Shown: positions 35,164-48,300 of the stretch, piece by piece
How the letters are laid out: each line of letters begins with the position of its first letter
Numbering within the stretch: position 1 is the first letter of the stretch
Source of the DNA: Paralichthys olivaceus
Lineage: Eukaryota; Chordata; Actinopteri; Pleuronectiformes; Paralichthyidae
Direction of reading: 5' to 3'
Length of the DNA: 64,000 bases
NCBI RefSeq assembly: GCF_024713975.1
Contig: NC_091099.1
Coordinates: 14,303,501 to 14,367,500 of the forward strand
Notes under the pieces: model-generated
What the model was told of the DNA's origin: nothing
Databases searched by the model: none
Seen by the model: only the letters and a program-made list of their open reading frames with translations
Position numbers and translations under genes: made by a program

Positions 35164-38100
35164 CCAAGAGGCAAACAGATATTTTCACAGAATGTCCCTG
35201 TTTTGTTCAACCCCTCCCACTGTTTTAACCTTTATTTATATAATTCCTCCCATTGTCCGCAAATAAAGCCAAAATATATCTCGGTTATGCTTTTAGAGCC
35301 AGAGTCTGTGCAGCCAGTCAGTGTCAGCGAGCTGCTTATTAAAATGTACACCTCCTTCTTAAGGCACTTCGTTTCATTTTCCACATTTTGGACAAAACCT
35401 GTAAATGTCACTGAATTGTATTTAAATACAGAACCAGGGATCAACATTATCTGTGGCAGGAGCAATAAATGTCAATGTATGTAACTTTAGTTGAAGAGCA
35501 GCTACTAAGGCTAACAAGTCAGAGATTTATTTACTTATTTAATTTATTTTGAATCAAACTCCTGAGTGCAATGAGGTGACTAATCGTTGGTGAGAAGGTT
35601 TAAATCTTATCTCTTCTTCAATAGTCTCACTTTAATGCAAGACTCCTTAATAACTACTACGTTTAATATTTATTATGTTAAAAAAAAAGTTCTGGTACAA
35701 GCTTCTCATATATTTTATTACCAAATCTTGTTTCATATGAGACATTTCTATAAGTGCAATGTGTTCTTCCTTTGCAGTATTGTTATTTTTTCACTTTTGA
35801 TTGCTTGAAAATGTTAGTGAACATTACTGATCTAAATAAACAAATAAACAGCTGAACAATCATAATATTCATAACTTTCCTTCCTTTCTCTTAATAGCTC
35901 CACTCATATACAGTTTGGTGAGAGCAACTTATTCGATACCTCACAGTAAACCATGTGTACTTTAATCAGGCTAATGACAACTCTATAATCTGTTTTCCTG
36001 GATCTAAAGTCTCAACACTGCTCAGGATGAGGACGTCTCGTACATGCTGGAGTGCATGTACAAGACGTCACTTGGGAGGAAATCCTGGATTCTTGTCAGA
36101 TTTTTTCTTGCAGATTAACTAAATGTGATCCTTTGTTTATATTTGTTTATCACCAGATCCAAGAGCCCACACAGCAACTTGTGTTTTCAGATATTTAATA
36201 TTTCACATTTTAGTTAGAACATCATGAACAGGATAAAAAATAAGGGAGCACAATCATCTGGGCATGTTCCCTCCCTGAGGAATGACCAAACCCTATCCTT
36301 ACTTTATTATGTTGGATTGTGTAAATCTGTCATCCTCCCTCTGGAAAAGTATTTTTTTATTTAGTAATGCCATGACTCTACATGTTAGAAAGCAACATGT
36401 GTTTTCCTCGCACTGGCTACTCCCAATACCACAGATTTTGCAAGTTGTTTTCATCGCGGTTTAGAAAGACGTGGCTCCACATTCTGTGTAGCTGTTTTTT
36501 TTGTTTCCTGTCTGTGTGGTCAGCCTCGGATCACTTTAATGAAGATCATGACATCTCAGGCTTACGCCCGAGCTGACACGACACCTGACTCCTGACATCT
36601 GTGGTCTACACGGCGATGATGTAAAACATGTTGTTGTTGTGTAGATTTCAGAAAACTGTCTGCGGTGGCCCTGTGTGTTGTCTCATGAGTCACCCTCTCT
36701 AATTAACTCCAGACTGCTTTACTCAGGCTGTTGGTTACACATGGTATCATAGCAACCTTTGGCACCATACCGTCACCACATCACTTATTGGATTTTCCAA
36801 AGGCCTTATTTTAAAATACATCAGTATCTCTTTACTCTCAACAGCCCTGATTGTGACTGGCACTGAGCTGCAGTCTAATCTGTGAGTTATTTAAACTGTG
36901 AGCTCCCGGGCTTTGATATCAGCAAACGGAAACAAACACTGTAACTGTAAAAAGCATCAACCAACACAGGAAACTTCCCTTATCTCAAATATGCTTGTAT
37001 ACAAGTGACTTCCAAGTTTGTTGGTTATACACAGCAGTAGAATGTAAATACATATATTTACTTCATAGTAGATAGTAGATTTATTTTAGGTACTTTTCAC
37101 TTTTACTTCAATACATATATTAGCAAATATATGTACTTTCTACTGCACTAAATTTTACAAAGCATGGATTTACATTGTTTTTATATATTTTTAAATGTAA
37201 TCAGCAAGAATTGATTCATTAATGCAATCAGAGTGGACACAATGATGTAGTAGACTGCAAGTACTTACTTACTTTTACTCTTCAATTTCACTTGAGTACA
37301 TTTTTGTTATCTATTTGTTCTTAAACTTCAGTAAAATGGATTAATACTTCCCACTCAACTAGATACACAAGACTGATACACGTTGTATCTATAGTTACTG
37401 TATTTCAACAGCAGAGGTCACTGTCTTCAAGCCCAACATGTTAACAAACATAACTATGGCAACTCAATTCCAAACCACGAACTCTTCAGTCTGTACTGAA
37501 GCCCTGTGTTCAGATCAGAGTAGAGACGACACTGTGAAGGATCTTTAACTTTAAGTGTCAACTCTCACAATAATATATATATATTTATATTTATAAGGAT
37601 GATATTATGATACTGTCTGTAACTGCAGGTTCTGACTGCAGAGGACACTGTCGTTTCACAGGACTTAAATATTGACAACCACAATCTTTAACCATCAAAC
37701 CTTGATGGGGTCTTTTAATAAATGCTATTGAGATTCTAATCAATTCTGAGTTTGAGTAAATAACAGAAATTTCACTGTAATGATCCATAATGTGACATTT
37801 TTAAGTTTTAATTAGTCACTATGAAATATTGAGGTCAACTAATTTATTACTGACTGTCAGCTGAACAATATTGAGCTTTTGTATGACTACAATGCATTCA
37901 TATATTTCAAGTAGTAGTAAGCTGGCATTTAGTGTCAAGTTTTGTGTTTCTTGCAGACATAAAAGCACATCATGCAACAAGTCATGTTAGACAGTAGGCT
38001 AAGAAACAGGCAAACAATTAGCCCAAACTCCAAAAACTACAGACAATAAGAAGAACAAACCAGCTCAAGGGATATTGAAAGACGCCCTGACAGAGGAGAG

Positions 38101-39680
38101 AGCGGAGCATATAGAGACTATACACACTGAAGGAGGCAGTGATATGTGTACTCAGGCATGACACTTTAGAAGAGGTGCAGACAAAGACAGACACACACAA
38201 GGAAAGAAGCTACAAAGAAATAATAATGAACTCAAAGTGCAAACAAACATGAATCCCCAAAAAATACAAAAACAAAGTACAAATATGAGAAGATTACAAG
38301 ATCGAATCAAATATCAAAACTTCAACAATTGGAAAATGATTTCAAATCAAAAGCCCACAACAGAAAAAGTCTGCAACAGAAAAACAAAAAACAAAACCTG
38401 TTGAAAATAATCTGAAAAAAGTCAAAAAGTTCTAAAAAGTCTCATGAGTGTAGTTGAGTAACTCCAAAACTGAACACGCACCCACCTTATAAAACTTAGT
38501 TACATCATCAGAGTATGTCAGATTTAAAAGAAACTGTAACTGTGGAACACATTTGATTTGTCTCACTCAAAGTCACACATCTCATATTAACTTTAAAATA
38601 AAGCATGAAATACATTTTCACATGGTGTGAAGACTGTGACTTTGGTTTTCCGTCCTTTTAAGCATGTTAGGGAAAAAATTTAATTTCCAGTAAACAAACA
38701 CAGTTTCCTGCACATCTCAGATTCATCTTAATTTGTCACTTCCGCATGTTACAGCATACATGGGAGGGAAAGGACATACCTCACAGGTCAGGGAGCAGGT
38801 CACATTCAAAAATAACACAAGACACATTGAAAACATAAAAATAGAGCTCAAAACTTAACAGACATCTGACTATATAGTTGAATCTTATATATAGTTGAAT
38901 CTAATCTAATATATAGCTTTTAGACTTGAAGAATGATGAACGTATCTTCTAATCATAAAACAGGCCTCTTAAGCTGCAGGAAATGCAGAAATCCTTTATT
39001 ATAGGGGTTATGATTTATTTGCCAAATGGTGTTCAGTTTGAATTGCATGAGAGAGAGAGCTATACTGTGGTTCACCAGACGATGGCAGCATATCAGCAGG
39101 AAACGTCTCCTCTCATAATAATGACTCAAACACTATAAATGACTAATGATGTTGATTTTTGAATAAACAATAGACATTAATCATGGGCGATTCTACAAAA
39201 ATTAAAAAAAATCAATTGGATTAATCACTAAATAAATAGAGAGAGGGAGCAAAGTGTGTTTCAGGAGAACATGATTAAGAATAACACTTTTTGTTTTTGA
39301 ATTAAAACGATTTAGGCTCTACCTTTATTTAGTTTAGTGAAGCTCACCACTGAATTCTGAAATGCATTTAAATGGTCAGAATCTGTGGCATAATAACTTT
39401 TCTCTTTAGACTCTTAATTCAGCCTCTTTTTGTTTGTTCAGTGAAATTGTTATTCTGATAAAATAATGCTGCAGAGATCTGTGAGTGAGCACTCGAGCTG
39501 CACAACTTAATCTTGGAATAATGCGTTTGGAAACTCTCGGCCTGCCTCTGTAGTTAAAGACAATAGGCAGCAGGAAAAGAGAATGAGGTCAAAGATTACA
39601 GGCTGCGGTCGGCTCCATAAATTAAACATGCGCATCCTGAATTATGAATTGTCTTTGCGGCTGCAGGAGCCGGAGCTGCT
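35164..39680. other. Intergenic DNA between sema7a and islr2
   Basis: AT-rich sequence in which I find no supportable coding exon on either strand. All open frames are short and lack splice context or family resemblance. Only the fragment at 37025-37340 looks repeat-derived. Confidence 0.7.
37025..37340. repeat. Decayed fragment of repeat family F
   Basis: It contains TAGAATGTAAATACATATAT, TAGGTACTTTTCACTTTTAC, TACTTTCTACTGCACTAAAT and TTCACTTGAGTACATTTTTG. These words also occur, in either orientation, in the element at 61380-62039. The terminal inverted repeats are not preserved. Confidence 0.45.
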
Positions 39681-40033
39681 GTATCTTTAATATTGAGGAG
39701 GGAGAGAGAGAGTGAGATGGGTGAGGCTGCGCGTTCCCGGCTGCTTTTCTGCGCTCCGTGGCTGCGTGGACGCGCAGTGGAGAACACACTCGCTGGAGAG
39801 GGGAGGGGGAAAAAAGCGCACGACGGACTGCAAGCAGCGACTCACCGGGAAAAATGTGCCCTCCACCGCCCTTCACCAGCGCTGCCCAGGTCCACAGGAG
39901 TCATGTGAAGGGATCCACCACATAGGAGGACGAGGACATTCTCTTTTTTCCATCATTAAACTTATTTCAGAGGAGCGTCGAAACTCAGAGGGTTGATTAT
40001 AAGACGCGTGGATTGAAGTTAACATAAGAGAAG
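39680..40033 (+). other. Probable islr2 5' untranslated exon and promoter region
   Basis: A locally GC-rich block ends in a strong donor (AAG|gtaagag) at 40033/40034. An acceptor gcag at 40630-40633 sits 8 bases before the islr2 ATG, so a 5' UTR exon spliced to the single coding exon is expected. The left edge of this exon is approximate. Confidence 0.5.
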
Positions 40034-40641
40034 GTAAGAGGATTCAGCGCGTAATGAGGCGGTTACTCCTTAGAATAAAAAATAAAAACACCGACCAGAA
40101 GCTGTAGCTGGATCTAAGCTGTGGGACAATTGTAATTATGATGAATTGCATCTTGGCATCTGAGCATAAAGTGTTGATATTGAACTCTTGTTTGGAATAA
40201 AGTGTTTAAATCCAAGGCTTGGGCAGCACACACACGCAGCGTCAGTGTGTCTGTACTCAGAGCAGGAGAGACCGCATGCTGCAAATGTGATACTCACCAT
40301 ATGTGCATGCTTTGTAAAGTCCACAGCTACAACTGTCCATGTTCTGTGAAGTGATTTGGAAAAATGGAAAGTTTGCATGTGATGCTTTCAGCAGCACGGG
40401 ATGTGTTCATCTTGTGTTGTTGTTTTCAGCTTCTGTGATTTTATTAGTTTGTAATATAATTATCTGCTGTGTTGTTGCCTCTTAACCCACTATCACTAAA
40501 ACACATTTGAGTTGATACGAGATAAAAGCTTCCACATTACATTTCCGCTGCTGCAGCCCACAATGGTCATAATGGACATTCATAGGGATATTTTTTTTTT
40601 GTTTGGCTAATGTCTGGTAATTGATGCTTGCAGGTGCAGAA

Positions 40642-42771
40642 ATGGCGAGAAGGCTCCTGCAGCTCGTCGCCTTGTTGACTGTTATGATTGGCGTTGTGCA
40701 GTGCTGTCCAGAGCTCTGCAGCTGCCAAGACAAATTCGCCCACCAGTTTGCTGATTGTGCTTACAAGGACCTGCTGGTGGTACCTCTGGGTCTCCCCTCC
40801 AACGTGACCACTGTGAGCCTTTCCGCGAACAAGATCAAGCTACTGAAAAGCAAAAGCTTCGTAAACATCACCCAGGTCTCCTCCCTCTGGCTGGCCCACA
40901 ATGAGATCGTTACCATAGAGATGGACACCTTGGCCCCCCTCATCCAGCTCCGCAACCTGGACATCAGTTACAACAAAATTGTGAACTTTCCATGGGAGGA
41001 TCTGAAGAACCTCACCGCCCTGCAGCTCCTGAAAATGAACAACAATGAAATGGTGAACCTGCCGAAGGATGCCTTCTCCACACTCAAAGACCTGAGGTCA
41101 CTGCGCATCAACAACAACAAGTTTACCATCATTGTGCAGGGAACCTTCAGTGCTCTGTCCGCCATGTCCCACCTTCAGATCTTCAACAACCCTTTCACGT
41201 GCTCCTGCCGCCTGGAATGGCTCAGGGACTGGATCTCTACAACCAAGATCTCTGTTCCTGAGCTAAATTCAATTGTATGTGAGGCCCCTGAACACATGAA
41301 GGGTGCAATGGTTACAAAGATCCCTAAACTGGACTGTAGGGCCCCAACTGTTGCCATAACCTACCAGCCCAACATTGAGAACACCGAGCTTTTTGAGGGT
41401 TACATGGTCATCTTAAACTGTGAGTCCAAAGGGAGCCCCAAACCACAGCTCACTTGGGAGGTGATAGCAGGAAATCAGAATTATCTCTTCCCCTTGCCTT
41501 CCACTGTAGAGATCAATGATGCGCCAATTAATGATAAAACAACCAATAATCGATTCCTTGTCTTTAGAAATGGCACTCTCATCATCCCTCATTTGAGTAA
41601 AAAGGAGGATGGAAACTACAGCTGCGCTGCGGTGAATGATTTGGGCAGAGCGGAGAGCAGTGTTCGAGTGGTTGTGGCAGGAACCCAGAAACATACCAGC
41701 AACTCAATACCTGAGCCTAAAGACGACAAAATCAATCCATCTGGTAAAAAACCCACAGACTCAAAGACCCCCCCAAACAAAGGGATCAACTGGACCAAGC
41801 CTGATGAGAAGACAAAGAGTCTGGAAGGTTCCCTGGGCAAACCAGAGGACACGGCGCAGGTTGGTGGTGTTCCGAAGGACCCCACCTTTGCGAGCAAGTG
41901 CGGCGTGAGAGATAGCAGCGAACACATCTCCAACCACGCCTTCAACCTGAGCCTGGACGACCTGAAGCAGTACACCTTTGATTTTGGTGTTATTGCATTA
42001 GAAGTGTCGGAGACGGAGGCCAAAGTGCAGCTGAATCCGCTGCAGCTTCCCAGCAGCAAATCCAACCTGCATCTGAGTCAAAGTGAAAAAGAGGAAACAG
42101 TGAATAAAGAGCCAATGGGTTTGTACCAGGTCTCTAGTCAATCTACCCTGGATATGCTCTACCTCTGCATAAACACAGGATATGGACACTCCATTGTTCA
42201 GTGGTCCAACATAGAGGAGGGGGTTAATGCCTACCACTTCCATGGTTTAAAGCCTGGCACCAATTACACACTTTGTCTCACCTATGGGGGGCAGGACTGC
42301 CAAGTCCAAGTTGTCTTCACAACCAGGAAGAAGATCCCCTCCCTCCTCATCATCGTTGTTGTCAGCATTTTCCTTCTGGGCCTGGCCACTGTTCCTTTAC
42401 TGGGGGCCACCTGCTGCCACCTGCTCTACAAGTACCAAGGGAAGACCTACAAGCTGATCATGAAGGCGCACAACCCGGATCAGTTGGAGAAACAAATGGC
42501 CGGAGACTTTGATCGCAGGGCGTCTTTAGTGGAGTCCGAGAAAACCTTCAACCCCAGCGAGGGGGATGGAGAGGCCGAGGGGGAGGAAGGGGACGGAGAG
42601 GGTGAGGCGGAGGGGAGCGTGGTGACCGAGTCCATCCCCGGGTCCTCGTCCAAAACCAACCAGGAGGAGTTCGAGATGGGGTCTGAGTACAGTGACAGGT
42701 TACCGCTGGGCGCAGAGGCGGTCAACATCTCCGAGGAGATCAACGGCAACTACAAGCAACCGAGCCGCTGA
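40642..42771 (+). CDS. islr2: Immunoglobulin superfamily containing leucine-rich repeat protein 2
   Basis: Single-pass neuronal membrane protein (LINX) linked to axon growth and guidance. It is one uninterrupted coding exon of 709 codons (human 745). A signal peptide (LLQLVALLTVMIGVVQC) is followed by the LRR N-cap CPELCSCQD and about five LRRs (for example LRNLDISYNKIVNFP, LRSLRINNNKF). Next come the LRR C-cap (NPFTCSCRLEWLRDW) and one Ig domain, with cysteines in VILNCESKG (about residue 260) and GNYSCAAVND (about 325). A polar linker follows, then a fibronectin-like segment (LKPGTNYTLCLTYGG) and a transmembrane helix at about 566-588. The cytoplasmic tail of about 120 residues has a Glu/Gly-rich acidic stretch near 637-657. 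The start at 40642 is chosen because the acceptor at 40633 removes the upstream in-frame ATG at 40624. The paralogue ISLR lacks a membrane span, which supports ISLR2. Confidence 0.95.
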   Translation: MARRLLQLVALLTVMIGVVQCCPELCSCQDKFAHQFADCAYKDLLVVPLGLPSNVTTVSLSANKIKLLKSKSFVNITQVSSLWLAHNEIVTIEMDTLAPLIQLRNLDISYNKIVNFPWEDLKNLTALQLLKMNNNEMVNLPKDAFSTLKDLRSLRINNNKFTIIVQGTFSALSAMSHLQIFNNPFTCSCRLEWLRDWISTTKISVPELNSIVCEAPEHMKGAMVTKIPKLDCRAPTVAITYQPNIENTELFEGYMVILNCESKGSPKPQLTWEVIAGNQNYLFPLPSTVEINDAPINDKTTNNRFLVFRNGTLIIPHLSKKEDGNYSCAAVNDLGRAESSVRVVVAGTQKHTSNSIPEPKDDKINPSGKKPTDSKTPPNKGINWTKPDEKTKSLEGSLGKPEDTAQVGGVPKDPTFASKCGVRDSSEHISNHAFNLSLDDLKQYTFDFGVIALEVSETEAKVQLNPLQLPSSKSNLHLSQSEKEETVNKEPMGLYQVSSQSTLDMLYLCINTGYGHSIVQWSNIEEGVNAYHFHGLKPGTNYTLCLTYGGQDCQVQVVFTTRKKIPSLLIIVVVSIFLLGLATVPLLGATCCHLLYKYQGKTYKLIMKAHNPDQLEKQMAGDFDRRASLVESEKTFNPSEGDGEAEGEEGDGEGEAEGSVVTESIPGSSSKTNQEEFEMGSEYSDRLPLGAEAVNISEEINGNYKQPSR

Positions 42772-44003
42772 GCCGCGGGTCCGAGCGCGTGTAATGTAAA
42801 ATATTTTGCTTTGAAATAGCCTTCAACTTCAGCAGGTAACTCAGCCACCATTACCACACGTGAAGAACCCCTGACAAAAGAGGTGGATCTTTTAATTCTC
42901 TCTCTCTCTTTCTTTATACCTCAGAAATTACTCCGCCAATCACCGAGACCGTGCATTGATTCATGTGACATTTGTAGTCTACTGTAAGGTTAAAATGAGT
43001 AACACGCATTTACAATTCAAGCACAAATCTGTCGTTTGTTAATAAGACCTCAAAACCGACAGGACAGCCACGAAGTGTTTGTTCCCTTTCCGCATGACAG
43101 ACAGTGATGGCACCGGCGCGCAGTGCGCAAGCGGCGAGGCGCGGAGAGCTGTGCGTAATTTCTAAGGCAAAAATTACAAACAGAAATATTCTCAGTTTTT
43201 GAGATCACAAAAAGCAACACAAAATAAAGTGCCATATTTTAAAGCCATTTCTAATAAAGTGACATCAGGGAAAATGAGCTGTTTCTGTGCAAATCTGTGG
43301 ATGAACCTTTTTCTTATTGGAAAAAAAAATCTCACACATCCTCTCAGGTGTCGGTGCTCCGACTCCTCTTGAAGCGTCCAGCGTAGCAACAGATTTGGAT
43401 GATGATGAAGATGATGAAGCGTGATGATGATTATATTTGAGGAATTTATTACAGCCGCAGATATTTGCATTCGGCGTAATTGCGCACGGCATCAACTTGC
43501 CCGCTGTCCTGTGACTCCAAAAGGGACATCTCACTTTCTGCTGCGTTGTGCTTGACGGGATATTACCGGGTTATTTACCAACAAACTGTTGTTTCACGTG
43601 ACGTGTTCTGCTTTAAAAAATATACGATTTCGACCTCTTTAATCAACGGGTGCTTTCTATGATATAGCCAATAGCCTCCTCTCGCTTTTTTCCGAATGAA
43701 CGTGTCCATGGCATGTCACACGTAATTTCCTTGTGTGGTTTCTTAGTGTAGTCTATAGAGGACTGTAGATGTTGCTGTCAACATGTGATGTAAAGCCATG
43801 TGAATTGAAATTTGCTCGGATGGTTTTTTTTACGACGGTAAATTTAAATGGAGCCTCACAAAGAGGACGCGTGTGTGCGTCTCGACGGCTTCACACGTCT
43901 TGTAATTTCAATGCATAGTGAGTTTTTTGTGAACTATGTTGTAAAAACAGAAAACCCCGTGACCTTTTGAGATTTTTTGATATCATTTTATGTACGTGGA
44001 ATT
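42772..44003 (+). other. islr2 3' UTR
   Basis: No coding exon is seen between the islr2 stop and the AATAAA at 44004. The stretch holds a CT-rich run near 42898-42912, a small CpG-rich patch near 43110-43150 (CGGCGCGCAGTGCGC) and a short GAT-rich run near 43397-43432. Confidence 0.55.
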
Positions 44004-44009
44004 AATAAA
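44004..44009 (+). terminator. islr2 polyadenylation signal
   Basis: AATAAA about 1.2 kb after the islr2 stop. The convergent stra6 signal lies 500 bases further right, so the two transcripts need not overlap. Confidence 0.55.
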
Positions 44010-44472
44010 ACAAATGAAAACTATGCAGGACCATTTCTGGATCTGTCATTGACTTTATGTTTTAAAAATCCCATATTTTTTAAATTAATCTGAAAAACAA
44101 ATGTTATCCGAATAATACAATTGAATACAATGCTGAAATTGATTCAGATAAGGCTTTACAAAATATCTGTTGTAGTAGACAATTTCTGATGCGTTTTCTT
44201 TGTGCTTCTTATTATGGGGAGCATATTTTAATGTAATATTTTCTAATAAAAGAGAATGAGCTACACTGAAGCTACACCGGGACACACTGCAGTATTTTAG
44301 ATATAGCGTGTTTATGCAGAAAGGGAAGAAAAACACTGCTGTGTTTGAAAGTGGTGATGAATTAAAAAAAATCCTCCCTTTGTCCATGTTCTTTTGGGTC
44401 CGTGCAGGAGCAGCATCACACAGTGCAATACAGCTGAATTAATCCACAATGCAAAAATATCCTAGAAATAAT

Positions 44473-44487
44473 GGGGGGGGGGGGGGG
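44473..44487. repeat. G15 homopolymer
   Basis: Fifteen consecutive G on the + strand, between the convergent 3' ends of islr2 and stra6. Confidence 0.95.
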
Positions 44488-44503
44488 TAACATATGTTTC
44501 AGT

Positions 44504-44509
44504 TTTATT
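44504..44509 (-). terminator. Possible stra6 polyadenylation signal
   Basis: AATAAA on the - strand (TTTATT on +), about 810 bases after the stra6 stop. Confidence 0.4.
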
Positions 44510-45318
44510 TTCACAGTAATCAGGAGGAACATTGTTTTTTATATTTTCACTTGAAAGCCAGCATTTTAAATGTCAACGCAGAGAAATTCATTGTTGGGGA
44601 ATATCATAGGCAACACAACAGGAAGCAAACGCTGGTATAGCAGCAAGTGGTTTCGAACTCAATCGTCTACAGATAAAAGAGAAAACAGAACAAACAGCTT
44701 AATTTGTCTGGTAATTCCTATTCCACAGGTTATTGTTAATTACATAAAATGTGTACAATTGAAACAATTATTACCCAGCCAATGAAAACAGTTCATTCTG
44801 TAAGGTCATAAATAGTGAACAGTTCTACATATAAATACTCTTTAAAGGGGATGCGTCAGTGGGTTGTACGGTATGTGTTTAGTTTGGGCGTGCACCATGT
44901 TGCATTATTTGTGCACAAAGGAAAATAACAGCATAATGGAAAACAGATGTGATTCATCTAGAAGTAAAATATAACATGAATGCTGCCCCAAAATAATCAC
45001 ATAAACGTGCTGAAAATGACATGAAGAGTGTGTTTGGGTTGGGGAGCGGAGCCACACAAGCTTTCAGACTGGAGTCTGTGGTCCTCACACACAAAACAGC
45101 CAAAATAGCACAAAGGCACACAAAGTAAACACACAATCTCCACATAAACAGAAAAAACAGGCTTGTTGCATATGAGACACTGAACTATAAGTGCACTTAT
45201 TTTTGTACCGAATGCAGAAACATCTTCAGTAGGATATGGACAAATACTGTGACAGTAGAATTTGTCCAAAACCACAGGAGACTTTGCAGAAAATCCTCCA
45301 TCAAGGTCACACTCATGC

Positions 45319-48300
45319 TCAAACGGTGGCAGCGGCCTCCGCCTCCTTGGTTGCCGCCTCCTTTTTGCTCCCATCCTTGGCGCTGCGGTTAAGGCTCCCA
45401 TTCACAAAGCTCTCTGTGGCCTGACGCTGGAAGTGCTTCCTGGTGCCCACCAGGGACGGGTTGTTGACCAGGGTGTAGAGGAGCTGCCAGTGCCTGCGGG
45501 CCCTCTTGGCACTGGACACTTTGCACAGTTTCTTCTCCTGCTGGACCAGCTGGATCCCTGGGGACATAAAGACATCATGAGAGGTATGTCACACATACAC
45601 AAGTCCCATGTCCCCTCAAGAACACACTATATATTTTATTTCCATCTTAACTGGAATGGGAAAAGACCGAGTTGAAGGCCACCCAGGATGAGCGACATTC
45701 TACGGTAGGAGTAATAATAGAAAGCAATCATATTTTAATCCTCTAAGCATGGTAGGAGCATATTGTGTCTGCCATTAATACACTGAAAGCTTAAGCCCCT
45801 TGGGCTACATGAATATGAAACAGGCAATTAGCGTAGCTCATCTAGTAATCAGCTACTCATGGACTAATCTTCATGATACATTATTCCACACGATGCATTG
45901 TTCTCTAGATACAAACATGCAAACCTCCACTGGGTTTGTAACTGGACTCAGCTGTGACTGAAAACCAGACGGATTCCACAACAACAGATGAAGCCTGATG
46001 GTGATAGTCACCAGATGTGTGTTTGTAGCTCACCTCCTCTTTCAATCAACATCAGTGCTGCAGATCAGCATTTTTGTTTGCACTGGTTAAATAATATTTA
46101 TAGCACTAATCTATATTGTCTTCATTGTCTCTCGGTGACAGAGGCTGGGGCCTCAGGTGAGTGTAGGTGTGCCATGAGGGCGGATTATTAGTTTATGACA
46201 GATCCGATTAAGACCAGCGGCAGCTCTGTCGATTATTCCACAGTGAGACTCAATTTGCTCCTGACATATTAAATCACAACTGCTAAGCTTTCATTTCTTC
46301 TGTGAGTGCAATGAAAGTGTTACAATGACCTGCTGCTGTGGTCTTAAAGTACACTGGAGTAATTAAAGATGACACACTGTGACACACTGTCTTCAATGTA
46401 AATTTGAATCTACTGTCTTTTTTTTGAAAATAAATATCTTCCTTATTGTCATGAAATCAAAACCATTAATGCATGACCCTTCCAACAAGTGTCTGTGTTA
46501 ATGAAATTCATTTCTCTATGACTTAAACCTCCAATGTTTAAAAACTGCACTCCACAATGTTGCATTGGGCAACGTATTCCTTCATTACCATGAACATTAT
46601 ATTCACCTCCACCAAGGAGGTTTTGTTTTCACCCCGTCCATTTGTTGATTGGTCGGTTGGTTGGTCAGCAGGATTATGCAAAACCTACTGAACAGATTTC
46701 TAGGAAACTTGGTGCAAGGACTAAACAATGAAACATTGTAAGATTTATTGATATTTGATAATTTTGGATATTTTCACTGATGTCCCACAGAACAATTCAA
46801 CAAAAAAAAACATCAGCCTTTGTTTTTAAATCTTAGGAATACAGTCAAGCCCCAGTTCCAGGCCAAGTAACTGTGCTGTGTATATGAATGAGGGTGTGGT
46901 CTATGATCTGGAATGAGTTTTGCATTACTGACCCTCCTCAGCATCCCGTGACCTCTGTGTGGCATTGGTCTCCTGGCACAAAGACTGCAGAAGCATCCCG
47001 CAGAAGGCCTTCATCACAGGGTGAGACTGGCTCACCTCAATCTTCAGATAATGAGCATAGCAGCGGTAGGCTGCAGACAGACAGTGAGGATGAGGGGGGG
47101 GGGATCACTCTGACTGGACAAAAGCAATAAACACATAGGGCTGCACCCCACGCTGGCTTTGAGGCAATCACACATAATGGTTGAACAATCTCACTTCTTT
47201 TTTTTATCCACCTGCTTTTCCTGAGAACAGAAGTCTTAAATCTGCAGCTGGTTGAGAGACGGGGGTGTGCAATTAGAGTCCCCTGCACTGCACAGAATAC
47301 AGATATCATAAGAGCTGCAGTGAGCCGACGGCAGCGTAAAGTGGTGAGGAAACGCATGTCTGGCCTCTAAGTGAGATCAGTAAAAGCACATTTGCTCACA
47401 GAAAATTGCTTCTATTTAAGCCTCTATGGGGAGAACACAGTGACATCCACAAAGGTAGAAGCAAAGGGCCAATGAATATGTTAACATTGTGTGTCAGACA
47501 AAAAAAATAGAAGGGAAATGCAAAATATAACTAAGCAATGTAATGAAACTAGTTATGTATTATTATGCACATAAGTGATGCACCCATAACTAGTTTTGTA
47601 AGTGGGTCAGCCAAGATATATATATATATATCAAAGTTCATCATCTTCTATCTGTGCTTTTAGCAAACGTCCTGTTTCTTGCAGAAGCAAGAGCAGATGG
47701 TTTACTGTGTCAACCAGACTACAGGTGGCTTCAGTGTTCATGCTCTTATTTAGTAACAGTTGTCTCTTATGATTCCTGTTTACCCGACTGTATAAAAACC
47801 TTCCTCTTTCACTATTCAAGGTTCCACTCTGAGCGTTCATGCTGAGTGTGAAACTCTCACATCTCTATTATAGAGAAACTCTTCATTTCAGATCTCGAGA
47901 TAGATTTCCAAAATGCTGCAACCAGCCACAGACCAAGCTAACAGCCCAGACCAAACAGGATGAGCACTGCACTAGTATATTTAATGCAGATAACATTGAG
48001 CTTGGACTAATGCAATGGCGTTGCCAGTATATTAGACAGTGTTAATCAGTATCTATACAGAGTGCAGAAAATCTCCCTCACCTGGGTCAAACGCCTCAAC
48101 ATTGCGGTTAAGAAGACTGATGTCCATACGTCCCATGTGGACAATGTTGAACAGGGCGGTGATGATCATGCGCCAGAGCGCCAGTAGCACCCCAATCAGG
48201 ACATTGACTGGAAAAAGCAGGTACGTCAGCAGGAACAGATTACCCCTGTCAGACAGGATAGAACACATCAATGATCAGGGAATAAAACACTTAGCCACTA

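Noticed and set aside
40624-40626. Upstream in-frame ATG for islr2
   Set aside because: An acceptor at 40633 would remove it; MARRLLQL at 40642 gives a normal signal peptide.
45262-45675. 137-codon + strand open frame
   Set aside because: It is antisense to the last stra6 exon, whose frame and splice site are well supported.
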